Shown here: in pieces, positions 24,725 through 36,619 of the stretch
Layout of the letters: every line of letters starts with the position of its first letter
Position numbering within the stretch: position 1 is the first letter of the stretch
DNA from: Blasia pusilla
Taxonomy: Eukaryota; Marchantiophyta; Marchantiopsida; Blasiales
Assembly (NCBI GenBank): GCA_050084515.1
Contig: CM114272.1
Span: 46,996,001-47,060,000, forward strand
Length of the DNA: 64,000 bases
Direction of reading: 5' to 3'
The notes under the pieces: generated by a model
The model's database searches: none
What the model was told of the DNA's origin: nothing
What the model saw: the letters and a program-made list of their open reading frames with translations, nothing else
Translations under genes and position numbers: made by a program

Positions 24725-27700
24725 ATGAGGAGCCCCTCAGTCCTTCCTTCCCGCCTCTCCTCCGCCATTTCGGTAACCGGCTGCACGGCTCTGCGGTTTC
24801 GCCCGGCGATCCATCTGGCGGTCCGTCCTTCGGGCTGTGCGTCTCCGGGTCCTCATAAGTCGGGATTCGAACTCAAATTGCTTAACAAATTCAACCAGCT
24901 GCAGGCGATCGCTGGAAAGAGGACATCATCGGTTTGCGCCATGGCCGCGACGTTGGAACTTAGGGAGGTGCTGGTGAAGGCGGCTGTTGGAGCTCCGGAT
25001 CAACTTGGAGACTGTGAGTGTCATGGCCAGAACGATGTTCGTGAAGTTGTCTGGTGGGGATACACAGGGCTGGCTGCTAAGCCGGTGGTCTGGCATTAGC
25101 TTGAAGAATGTCGAGTTCCAAAGAGACTGAGTACTAAATTTAGACTCATTGCGGATTAAAGTGTTGAACAACTGATCCTGGGGTCTCACTCTCATGACTA
25201 TGGTCTGGGCAGAGCTTGAGCGCTAATAAGTTAGTGTTTTTAATGTTTCGGTTTGATCGGTTTCTCTCATGTGTCGCAGCTCTACTATGTGGAGTCAATG
25301 GACCACCAGAGCCGTGTACACAATTTCAGGTCTTTACAGCATTATGCTTTCCGATCAACTTTTAGATGGGTCTGGAGGCAATAACTTTAGATTGGCGTCG
25401 AAAATGAGCCTAAGTGCTGTCTACCCGGACGATTTTTCAGACCTTCTGACAAATCTGGCCCTTGGAGTTGCCCACTTCTCCGGGTTCTCCCAGCCACTCT
25501 AGCGCATATTCTCTGCTGGACTTTATCTTGTCTGTTTGTCCGTAGTTGGTCTTATTAGATATTGGTTCCTATCACTTCCATTTTCCTCGGCATTCCCTCG
25601 AATGTATTCCGTTCTAACCGAGATTTGACTTAGACAGTTAGGAAGAATGGATTTTTGGGATTTTCTTTCTAACATACTCTGGGTAAAAAGTTGTAAGTAT
25701 GGCTCAGTTTAGTATTTTGAAATTCTTGAGTCGGGAAAGAATCCAGCAAGCTGTAGAATCAAATATTCCCATTGGTAGTGTAGAATGCAGCCTCTGATTT
25801 TTTTTCAGATCAGGGAAATAGTCGACACAATCTGATTGAAGAGCCAGAGTTGTCAGCGTTGTGAACTTGGGTGCCCGGAAATGTCTGATGAAACAGTCGC
25901 TTGAGTTGTTTCAAACTTGCCTTGTCAGCCTTGAGGCGGGGTTCCCTTAGAACGATTAGCAGACGAGAGGTATGACTCTAAATCAACGTTTCAAAGGAAT
26001 GGGCCTCTACCAAAGCGTCAGTTTTATAGCTTACTCTAGGTTAGCGGGCTCCGATGGATCTGTTTTAGAAAGATATTCCATGTCTGGGCCGAGGAGGAAG
26101 TTGTCAGACTTAGTTTCCAGGTAAAGCAGGTGCGAAGATGAAACACTGGAACAGCAGCTAGTCTGGATCCTAGTGTTGAGGTCACTCAAAACAGAGTTAC
26201 ATATAATTTGAACAGAACTGCTAGGAGCTACTCGGTTGAGGATAAATTTTTCCCGCTCGGACATACTTCTGCATCTGACTAAGTCTCTTTAAATCTATAA
26301 AATAGGTCTTTTGGAGTAATCAGGGCACCCACCAATGACTTTCCGGAGCAGTGCTGGTGGGACTGTTCTAATGTTCTCTTTGGTGTGTCTCTGTGGTGGG
26401 CCGGTTCCCTTGACCTGTCCCCGTAGAGATAGCATCTACTGCGCAATTGTAATTTTGACAGTCTCCAGCAAGTTCCAACAAATTTGTTAACAATCCTCAT
26501 GCATGTGGGCTGACTGAGTCTTCTAAGTACTAATGTTGGAGGACCCGTGGCATCTCACCCCATTGCAGGTCCTTTTAGTCAGAGAGTGTTGCTCACTCTG
26601 GAGGAAAAGCATGTTCCTTATAATGCCAAGTATATTGACGTTTCTAACAAACCAGCTTGGTACGTCCATTTCGTGCAACCCAGTCATCGTTGTTCATTTA
26701 CAATGCGGGGTTTGCTCTGTTGAAACCTAAAGAAAGGATTTCTAACCACTATCAGTGTGTGAGTGAGGTGAAATTACTGCCGTTTTATTGTTGGACATGT
26801 TTTTTTGACCACTGAAGACTTTTGCAGACTGTTTGTGCCTATGGTCAACATATCTCTGCAAGCACACGTGCTGTACAAGAAGGTCTAATAGAATTATTCT
26901 GTAATTACGAAGCAGTTTGTCATAGCTATAATTACGGAGAATATACTCATTAAGTACTGCCCGCTGCCAATATGCAACTAAAGACCCTGTGGGCTGGATG
27001 GACCATGCTAGTTAGTGGAATAGGTGCAGGAGGAATTATGTAAGAGTGTTGACATCAGCTTAGAAATTTCATAGGGAGCAGTGTTGCAATTAATGTCTCT
27101 TTCATTTCCTTCACCCAAGATTTTTCTTGTGTTACTGGGCCTCCAAAGCAGGCTCCGGGTAGTTTTTGGAGAGAACCGGTACATTTCCGGTCTGTGGAAA
27201 GCTGGATTTTAAACTTTTCCTAATTCCGGTCGGCTGTTTTGATACAAATGCAAAGAAGACCTTGAACATTCTGTCGGTTTTTGGCCGGTGATTAAGAACC
27301 TGAACAGAAGTTTTCAAATTTATTGGGCTAGGTCAACACGTAACCCCGGTTCTGCCTGGACATTGCTCCAAAGGGTCCCTAAAAGACACCTCTAGTGGGT
27401 ATCAATGAGGATCCTGCATCCACTTGGTCAACCTTGTTCTGAGTTTCCTGATGCATTTCTTGGTCCTTGCACATGTGACATGCATTTCCGTCCATTTGGC
27501 TGTGTGTGATTACCAGTGGTGAGCTCTGTAAAAACCATTCATGCCGTTTTCCCACAAATCCCAGACTTTATCCACAGCAGCTGCATTGTTGGTGGGCATG
27601 TTGACACATCCCATGTGTAGCCCTTTTTGTTGGATCCAGCTCGGCCTCCAATCCATTCTTACTATCTAGCCCAGTAATGATGATATTGTACTGATCACCT

Positions 27701-29334
27701 TCAAGTCTTGAATGGAAGAGCGAACACCTTTTATAACCACGCAAATGCCATTTAGTGTCTCAAACATCCTCCCAAATCATACATATTGTGGCAATGGGCA
27801 TGTGTCAACTTGGAGTGCCCTTCTTGTGAGATTTACTTAATTCAACTTCTTTTTAATATACTGGATTTTTTGAAGTTGTCATTCTCTTGAGTGGATTGCA
27901 GGTTTTTGGAGGCTAATCCAGATGGAAAAGTTCCTGTGATTAAGGACGAAGGGAAGTGGATTTCAGATTCGGATGTTATTACGCAACTGCTGGAAAAACT
28001 TTATCCAGAGCCTTGTTTGGTGACCCCTGACAATAAGCTGTCTGTGTAGGTATCTCTAAGTTTCTCCAACTTGTGCCTGAGGTGCTAGCCAGTGTTGCCG
28101 CATCTGCCTCATGAGGAAACGTTTATTAAGGGGAATACTAATTGTGTAGGTATAGCAGACTCAAGGAACGCATGAGGTTCCACTATTTTGGATTGATTTC
28201 TTTGGCCAAAGTTGGTATGAAAAGTAAAGACCTGTTCTTTTTTGGTTTTGTTTTTAGAAGTGAAAACCTCACATTTTCTTGTGGTATTTTTTTTGTCTTC
28301 CCATGTGGATACAAGCTTGGTTGTGGTTCAATATGTCCATTTGTGTAGATGCATGTATGTATTGATTCCTTCGGATGAATTTTATGCAGTGGCTCCAAGA
28401 TCTGGGGTGCATTCGTAAAGTTTCTGACAAGTAAGGATTCGAGTGATGGCACAGAGCAGGCACTTGTGGGTGAGCTGAAAGTGTTGGACGAGTATCTTGA
28501 GTCATCTGTAAGTTCACTAATTTCTCTATACAGGTTTTTGAAATGAGAGTTTGGTTTGGGGCCTGCGTTTGAGCAGATCAGGGTCTTTCAATGAAATTTG
28601 AGAGTTTCCTGAGCCATGTAATTTACACTAGAGAGAGATCGATTCCTTTTGCAGGGTGTATTTGTGAATGGAGAGAACATCAGTGCAGTGGACCTTGCCC
28701 TTGCTCCCAAGCTATATCATCTCAAAATAGCATTGGGGCACTACAAGCATTGGAGTATTCCCCAAGATCTTAATCATGTACACAAGTATGTAGAGGTATG
28801 TATGGTTCTCCATTTCAAGAGCTGCTCGGGTATAGCCAGAATTTCCTATCGAAACCTCTTAAAACATACTCTTGGATTCCTTTGAGTTGGCGAATGATAC
28901 AATTACAAGTTGACCACCATAAGAAAAAACATTTGTGCATTGTATGATTCTTGTTTCTATCAAATATCTTATCTCTTTACCTATTACCTGGCTCTCCAGG
29001 AGAGTCTGTATAGAATGTAGTTTGTAAAGTCTGGCTTGAACTCAGGGAGACTTCATCATGGTAGATGTTTGATCGGATAGAAAGCTTATGAGTTCTGCAC
29101 TTCAGGATAAAAAGTTGGTCATAAGCATTTCTCTTCAGGGAAGGGATGTGAGTCTAGATGGCTGTGGTGGTTTTTGCCTAGCCAGATTTGGAGTGCATAT
29201 GTTGGTAGAACCTGGAAGTTGGTCTGAAGATGTTTTCTATGCAGGCCTTACACTCACGTGAAAGCTTTGAGAAGACCAAGGCTAAAGAGGAGTTCGTCAT
29301 CAGAGGTTGGAAGGCTAAGGTTGAGGCTTCATGA
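24725..29334 (+). CDS. DHAR: dehydroascorbate reductase (DHAR), six exons, 290 aa
   Basis: Reduces dehydroascorbate to ascorbate with glutathione (ascorbate-glutathione cycle). Exons read by eye: 24725-25013, 26569-26659, 27902-28045, 28390-28507, 28655-28795, 29245-29334. All introns are GT-AG and the joined frame is open: 873 nt, 290 aa plus stop. The catalytic Cys97 lies in CPFSQR, the DHAR-type active-site motif of the GST fold; its codon is split across intron 1. Thioredoxin-like N-domain about residues 80-160, helical C-domain about 175-285 with NGENISAVDLALAPKLYHL. The first 72 residues are Ser/Arg/Ala-rich with almost no acidic residues, like a chloroplast transit peptide. A second in-frame ATG (codon 73, 24941, context gccATGG) would give a 218-aa protein of usual cytosolic DHAR length. 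No frameshifts or lost key residues. A general GST is excluded by CPFSQR. Family call is secure; targeting is inferred. Confidence 0.95.
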
Positions 29335-32300
29335 AAGGCTGTCTTCTTGGCCTGATCTAAACTTCCACAATCCTCATGACCTTGGAAGAAAAGGCGATTT
29401 GGATCCTTGGCCTATAGTGAACATCTCTTCCGGCTTAAGGGTGATCCTTTAGTCGAGACTCTAATGATAATGAGTATGTCATTAAAGCTTTATTTGTACT
29501 CGATAGATGTGAACTTTGCAAGGATGTACTCATATTTCTGCCGCACAGACATGCACAATCTTGTGTGTACTTGCCTATAGTAGATATGAATAGAGAGTCC
29601 TTGCTTTCTCTGCCTTTAACACGTGAATTGGTATGCTTTGTGCTCCTTTTATGTTTCCTATGGATTGAAAGGGAAGATCTAGAGTAAGGAATGAAAAATA
29701 AGATTGATTGTAATTTCTATGTTACGAGAATAGGTGTGGTCTACTGCCCCTTGTTCACTGGAAGCATTTATATTGACTGAAGGATTAAATGACAGGGACA
29801 TAGAAAATTGATAGTTTCAGTTTTTGATTGTGATGAGAAAGTCAGAAATATGGATGGACTATTAGTGGCATGTGTATTTATCCATTGACTTGTTGCAAGT
29901 TCTAATTGTCTTCGAGCATGAGTCACAGATAATGTTTGTGTATCTACTTGTTCATTAAGATAGTTAACGCCCCTCAACCAATATTGCTTGAACTGATGTC
30001 TATGGACCTTTGCTCAAACACGAAGGAAGAACGTATGGTTTTCAAGATTGAGGCAAGGCGTCCTACAACCATCTCAAAGAGTTTGTTTATGTATTAGAAG
30101 TATTGAGATAAACCTCAAAGTAAGTCACCCATTATTTATCATATTTAAATGTTATCTTCATTTCTCAACCATGAAGTTCGTTCTAAGGTGAAGATTTAAT
30201 GAGTTTTACATAAGCTCCGACCACTACCTATACTGTTCATATGATAAGTTTATTGATGAATATCCATTTTTTATTCTCTTATTATTCATTGATGCATTGA
30301 ATGAGTGGTTAAATATGGCTTTAGACAAGTCCTCATTTTGGTAATAGTCTTTTGAGTAGTGGAGAGGTTTTACATGATATAGTTAGTTGATCTTCTTTCC
30401 AACTTAAATTTTTTTTTTCCTTCAATTTAGAATGATCATTGTTGGTAGTTGTGATGATGTGGTTCATTGGATATGTTTCATTTTTTGTTTTTATCTCGCG
30501 GGAAGAAATGTTAGTGGATGTGTTTCACATGTTCAATTCAGATTTGCCTTGCTGTCATATGCAAGGCCTCAATCTCGAAAACCATATGTTCATCCTTTGC
30601 AAGGACTCCTTTTAGGAGTTATTTTGTAGGAAGGCAATTTAGGAGCCTTTTTCGTGTCCGTCCATTATTTATTCTCATGACACGTTCGGTAGGAATAATT
30701 TTTTAAAATCAACCCATAGTATGTGTTTGAGGTGATAACATGTGGCTTACTCTTTTTGCTAGTACATATTTTTTGTCTTCCGAACATTAACCCAAATATT
30801 TACATTGCTTATTTTTCTTTCAATAGCCTCTTTTTGGAGTGGTTCTTGTTTATAGTCAATTATTGGAATTACTCTTCGTTTTTAATCTCATAGTCCAACC
30901 AAACAAATGGTGGGTATGGTTTGTCTTATGTTTTCCCTTTAGATTCTTTCCCACCTTTCCGTGATGTTATAATCTGGATAGATGGGGCTTAGTATGTTGG
31001 CTTCATTGATTGTATCCTCGGAGTTTATGGATGATGTTTTTTCGGAACCATAAATGATTTCATATTTATGTCATCTAGGAATCTCTTGATGACTTATTGA
31101 TTATCTCAAAATATTTTCTACAACGTTTTCATATCTTCTTAGTACTTGTCCTCCCCTTTCAAAGTTTTGTCACCTTTCATGGCTTCTTTTGACATTTTTA
31201 TCTTTGCAGATCTATTGATTCTTGGTATAATACATTTTCGGGAAATGATGGTTTCATCACAAGTTATTCAAATCATATGTATCTTTTAGGGATGTGAGTT
31301 TTTTCTTAGAGTCGTATTTATGCTAATACTCTCGGAAAATTTGGTGTCGGCTGTCTGATTATTTTTTCAAGTTTACTTTATCGAGTTGTACTTGTTTCAA
31401 TGGGTCACTCATTCCATGATGAAGAGGAAGATCTATTATACGAGTAATTGGGATTTGTGAAATCTTTCTTACTTTCTTTGCCATTTTCTTTTTGTTATTT
31501 GACTTTTTTTTGAAGTATTTTATTGCTTTTTTCTTTGACAGATTGATTCTCTTTAAAATGGACTTAATAAATTTCTAATGCTAATTCAAGATCAGAATTA
31601 AAAAATAGCATAGTATAGGCCCAATGACAATTTTACATGAAAGAATTTAAAGTGTGAAAAAGTGCTCCTAGAATACCAATGAGCTTCCTTCATTATACAG
31701 CAAGGACATTATCTCTAGAAGGAAAAAATTACAAATTTAGTAATAAATTCAAGAGAATTCTTAAATCTCTCTTTTATGTGATTATCAAGAAAAGAAATAT
31801 GGTGATTCATTCCCGTAATATCCACTCGTGTTGGAGTGGGATATCATGTTTTCTACTTATTATAAAAGCGTTATTTTCTACTTATCATGTGTAGAAAATG
31901 TTCTTCCATTCCATGTGGATTTCTCTGATCTGTGTTGGCTTATAAATAATGTGGAATGTTGATGTAATGATGGGCGAAGTGAGTGGCAAATCTTGGGCCT
32001 AAGTGTTTGTGGAATGATTGTTACAAGAAGCAATAGTAGTAGGAAAGAAGGTTGGATGTTATAATCATCTTTTCAAAAAATATAGCTTCCCATTATCAAA
32101 TGCAATCACCGGAACTATGGGTGAATGATTTGATGCTTTATGAAAGAGTGTGCCTATCTTCTTCACTTGGAAAAATAAGTTTTCTCTAACTACTACAATA
32201 TTGCATTGTATGTGGTGGGTCTTCAATTCTATGTAGTTCATCCAACCCATTTCAAAGTAGAAGTGAGGATTTTTGTGAGATGGGATTAAATAAAGATTTG

Positions 32301-33600
32301 TATGGGAGTAGGCCTCTACTATGATCATGTTAGACAAGAAATATGGATCACATCAAGGGATGGATAGATGGATGAGTAATGATTATTGACCTATCAATTG
32401 GTAGACAAAGTTGGGCGAATATGCTCTACACATTCGTTGTATAGTTTAACCTCTTCTCCTTGATAATTTGCTAAGAGAGTCCTACCTTGAGTGTTGCAAG
32501 TTGAAGTCTTAGGTTGAGTCTGAAAAATCCAATTGTTCGTGCCTTTCATAGAAAATTTGAGGAAGACATTAAACACTACATATTTTCGAGTTCTCTAAAA
32601 TGCATACCATCCCCCTAGGAATCCTCTTCCCCAAATCTTGATCAATCTCCCCAACTTGTGATCTAAATTGGAACTTAGTTGTTAATTCCTTAAGTGTTTC
32701 CCAAATGGTTCCTCAGCTCAAAGTTAAACATAGTTCCAAGACTTGAGCAGATTGGGAGAGAGAGAGATTCATCCCCGATAGGTACTTCCAGGGAAAAGTT
32801 TGGTTCTCTAGGGAAATTTTCCCTTCCTATCCTTCACCTTTGGCCCTTGGTTAGCCCACAAACCAAGCATGGTTTGCATCTTGCAAGCATGTGTTTAACT
32901 AGTTGAATCCTAGGATGACTTGGAGGAGTTTTTTGGAAGAATCTGCACATCTTGACTTCCCCAAACTCATCTTTAACCTTAATAATCATGCAATTTGTTT
33001 GTATCATGGATAGTGCTCCCATCAATTCATTTTTCTTTTCTCCCTACTTGTTTTGTTACTACTCCCGTCTTTCTTGGTACTCTCCCTTGACTTTGAGGCC
33101 AACTTGAAAGTCTTATACCATTATTATCTCGCCATTCTCTCCACAAGTGGCAACGCCCTTTTACTTTTAAGGCTAGTCTCAAGGTGAGCGCCCATCTTGA
33201 CTCCCGTTTCTCCCGTGGTAGGTTCACACGAAGGTTATGCTACCCTTCCTTAGTTTTGTGACTAGCTAGTCTAAGTTTCAATTTTGTTGTATCATACTAA
33301 GGTTTTTCTACATTAGATCTACAATCATGACTTGGTTCATGGGTTATCGCTAACATGATTGCCTTAGACTTAACTATTCCTCATGCCAACCTTGAGAAGA
33401 TTTTGGGTCAGAAAATTGCGTGAGGGGAGGCGGAGATCTTAGGATTTTTTTTTCGGGAGTTCAAGTGAGATCTTTAACCATGCTCGTCCATATAGTGGAA
33501 AGTCAGGGGTTTCATGAAGAATCCCGAAGTCGTAATTTTACGTTAGGGATTGGTGCAGAATTGGCGGTAAGGTCAAGCGGGTTGCATTTGTTTCTAACGG
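29335..33600. other. AT-rich intergenic DNA downstream of DHAR
   Basis: After the DHAR stop, about 300 bp probably form its 3' UTR. The rest is T-rich with short unconserved frames on both strands. A weak hint of LINE-like coding near 31230-31270 (GNDGFITSY) is too short to support. Confidence 0.4.
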
Positions 33601-33601
33601 T

Positions 33602-33739
33602 GTAGAATCGCCGTTGGGGAGATCTAATTATACAGACATGCCAAGTGAGAAGAATATTTGGGGGTTGTTGAGATCTGCTGTGGATCGGAAGGTGTCAGAG
33701 GATACGATTGTCATTATAGACTCTCTGAACCATATCCAG
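33602..33739 (+). pseudogene. KTI12/DRL1-like exon remnant
   Basis: 46-codon open block with RSNYTDMPSEKNIWGLLRSAV then DTIVIIDSLNHIQ, aligned by memory with the KTI12 (plant DRL1/ELO4, Elongator-associated P-loop protein) segment N-Y-x-x-M-P-(A/S)-EKN...LRS-x-(V/L)-DR...IVI-(V/I)-DSLN-x-I. It ends in cag|gtttgt, a normal donor, at the point where the family continues GYRYELWC; that continuation, and the preceding P-loop part, are absent nearby. A single captured or left-over exon, not a gene. Confidence 0.65.
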
Positions 33740-33967
33740 GTTTGTTTCAATATTGCTCATAAGTTTTCATTCAAAATTTTGAACTCAAAATTGGAAGGAG
33801 GGTTGTTGATGGCATCATGATTGGATACAATTATTGTCTTTGTAGACCCTATGAATAACTTTGAGGTCCATTTAAGAAATGATGGGAATTTTTACTTAAA
33901 TATTTTGGACTTGAAATTGGGAGATTACGGATGATGGCATCATGGTAGGATATAAAGGTCTTTGTAG
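33719..33967 (+). repeat. imperfect tandem repeat, two units of about 125 bp
   Basis: Units 33719-33846 and 33847-33967 share aa.ttttg(a/g)act..aaattgg.ag, gatggcatcatg.t.ggata and the closing ctttgtagac. The first unit contains the end of the KTI12-like exon; the second runs up to the broken end of the Gypsy B element. Confidence 0.6.
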
Positions 33968-33989
33968 ACTCTGGGAGGAACCGCAGAGT

Positions 33990-34620
33990 TCATTTTGTGA
34001 GGAACCGCAAAATTTCTTCGCATGAAGATATTCTCAAGGTCTCTTCGCTTATCAGGAACAGCTCCTCGTCCGAAAAATCATCTTCTAGAGTCTTTGTGAG
34101 GTCGGCCTTTGGCGTCCTCAACCGTGATAGGAAATCCGCATTGGTGTGGATTTTTCCTGCTCTTGTTACCACGTCAAATGTGAACTCTTGTAGCAAGAGA
34201 ATCCACTGGGCAATCCTGCGTGAAAAATCTGCTGTGACCACCAAGGCACGAAGTGCAAAATGGTCGACATGAAAAACAAATGGGTACCCGAGCAAGTAAT
34301 GCCGGAACTTCTTGCAGGCAAAGACCATTCCCAAGGCCTCCCTCTCCGTAGTAGTGTACTTTTGCTCCGCCATCGAGAGTTGCCAACCTGCATAATAGAT
34401 AGGGTAATCTTTCTTCTTCTCATCTAACTAGCTTAGTACTACACCAATAGCAAACGAAGAGGTGTCTACCTACACCTGCAGTGTCTTCGTCCAGTCTGGA
34501 GGACGAAGCACAAGAGTTGTCATCATCGCATGCTTCAACTCCTCGAATGTCGTCTGACATGCTGGCAACCACTCCCACTCCTTGGTCTTCTTTACTAGGG
34601 TAGTTAAAGGCTTCGTCTTT
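33990..34620 (-). pseudogene. Gypsy family B connection and RNase H
   Basis: TTTEREALGMVFACKKFRHYLLG, FVFHVDHFALRALV and WILLLQEFTFDVVTRAGKIH are the Gypsy RNase H blocks. The connection at 34620-34380 is broken by a stop and a shift. The frame closes with a short acidic tail instead of integrase. Matches 18600-19123 on the plus strand. Confidence 0.85.
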
Positions 34621-35696
34621 AGTGCGCAATCTTTACTAATCGGCGATAGAACCCCACATGCCCCAAGAACCCTCTTAGCTCACAAAAATTCGTGGGAGCT
34701 TCCAACTCCAAAATTATCTCCACTTTAGCCTTATCCCCTTCGATACCACGCGAAGACACCCAATGGCCCAATAGGATACCCTGATTCATTGCAATGTAAG
34801 ACTTCTCCGGGTGCAAAGACGACTGCACCTCTCGGCAACAAGCCAAGGTGAGTTCTAGCTTCTGCAAATGATCGGCGGCCGAGTTGAAGACGCAAAAGTC
34901 ATCCAAGAAGATTTCTATGAACCTTCGCAAGTACTCCTGAAAGATAGAGATCATTATTCTTTGAAAAGTGGCTTGGGCATTGCACAGCCCAAAAGGCATC
35001 ACTCGATAAGCAAAAGTACCCCAATCCGTTCTGAACGTAGTCAGGGCCTGGTCCTTTTCTCTTATGGACACTTGATTGTAACCGGAATATCCATCCAAGA
35101 AGGTATAGTGTTCATGACCAGCCACTTTATCTAAGATAGTATCAGTAAAGGGCAAGGGGTGATGATCCTTCAGGGTGGCCGCATTCAACTTCCTATAGTC
35201 TTGACATACCCTGATCTTACCCGTCTGCTTCTTCGGAATAATGACTATGGGGGATACCCACTCACTACTCAATAGTGGATAAATGACTCTTGCTTCCAAC
35301 CTCTCATCAATTTCATCTTTGACCATTAAGGAATACTTTGGATTCAATCTGCCACATTCGCACGGGGATTGCCCCGGACTTCAGATCAATTTTATGCTCC
35401 CCATATTGGGCGGGTTCTCCTTTCATCTCATCCATGGCGTAGGCAAACATATCTAGGTACTTCGAAAGCAAAGTTTTATATAGTGAAAGTTCAGATGAAG
35501 ACAAGTGTGCAGACAGACGTAAGGCTTTAGTATCGCTGATCAAGACTTCTTGGTAGTCCTTCTCCTGCACCATCTTCTCTGTGAACTGGTAGGTAGTGAG
35601 CCCATATGGCTCCTCCCTTGGATAGGACCTGCTTCGCTCTGATTGTAGAAATTCTTCATCTATCTCATAGCACTCTAGATAGCACACATAGGGCAA
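34619..35696 (-). pseudogene. Gypsy family B reverse transcriptase
   Basis: 35347-34619 is one 242-residue frame covering fingers and palm: VSPIVIIPKKQTGKIRVCQDYRKLN, TFLDGYSGYNQV, RVMPFGLCNAQATFQRIM, the catalytic box EIFLDDFCVF (34909-34898, FLDD for Y/FxDD) and thumb CELRGFLGHVGFYRRL. The catalytic Asp pair is kept. An upstream frame (35696-35313) carries the pre-RT linker. A frame break after YRRL separates it from RNase H. Confidence 0.9.
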
Positions 35697-35846
35697 GGAC
35701 TTTGTGTCAACTTCCCAGTCTTGATCCGAGGTATATCCCTCATTTGTGGCAGGTGTCTCTCCCTAAGATGGCCGAGACTTCCAAGACAACTTGACCAGCT
35801 TCTTGGAAGTATTTGAAGGTGCTTGGAAAGTAAATATTTGTCTTTT

Positions 35847-36203
35847 TCAATCTGTATTGACCAGAGCCCCATAAAGCCACAGCCTTCCAATGAGTAAGGG
35901 GTAACTTGTGACTGTCAAAGGGTGAAGGTCAAGATAGTCTAGTAGGAATAGCACCCCTCTTATCATAGTGGGTACCTGGGTAAGCTTCTCCAAGGGCCGC
36001 TTACGAGACTGATTCGCAAAGCGTAAATACTTATCGGTGGGTTCATACTTAGTGTAACCCAAAGCCTGCGCGGTCTGCTCTATCATGATGTTGATCCCAC
36101 TTCCGGAATCTATAGGCACCTTCTTGATAATATGCCCTTCAATTTCAACCTCTACTTCCGGTGCACCAAGGTCTTCAACTTCTATGCGGAACAAATCCAC
36201 CAT
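35847..36203 (-). pseudogene. Gypsy family B aspartic protease
   Basis: 119-residue open stretch with the retropepsin motif in KKVPIDSGSGINIM (catalytic D-S-G at 36110-36096) and a second hydrophobic-Gly block (YPLLIGRLWL). The catalytic residues are intact, unlike in family A copy 2. Would cleave the Gag-Pol polyprotein. Confidence 0.8.
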
Positions 36204-36619
36204 TGGGAGCTTCCTTGCTCCTACCTTCTTCTAACATCCAACCTTTCAATGTTGGAGAATTTTCCCATAAATGGGATTTTCCATAAGTAATTGTAATAAG
36301 GATATATTTGTTGGGCTCGCCACCAAATCCTTCAGCAAGTTGTAAGCTTCTATCACCAATGGGGAAGCCACCAAGGTCTCCATTTTCACTTCTTTGTGCT
36401 TGTGTAAGGGTCGTGGCACGAAGACTCCCCTTGCTTGTTCTTCCTGAACTTGGTTACGGATCTGCTCCTCTACTTCCGGATGGAAGTACATCGGATGATT
36501 ACGATCAAAATCTGGGTCCTCATCACCTTTCAGGATAGCTTTCCCCGCTCGGTACGTCTCAACCGCTTTCTTGGTAGCCGAAACACCTTGCAAAGATGAA
36601 GACTCTGGGGTCTTCGCCC

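Noticed and set aside
31230-31470. Possible LINE RT trace (GNDGFITSY) in AT-rich DNA
   Set aside because: Too short, broken by stops on both sides, and without a second LINE block in order.
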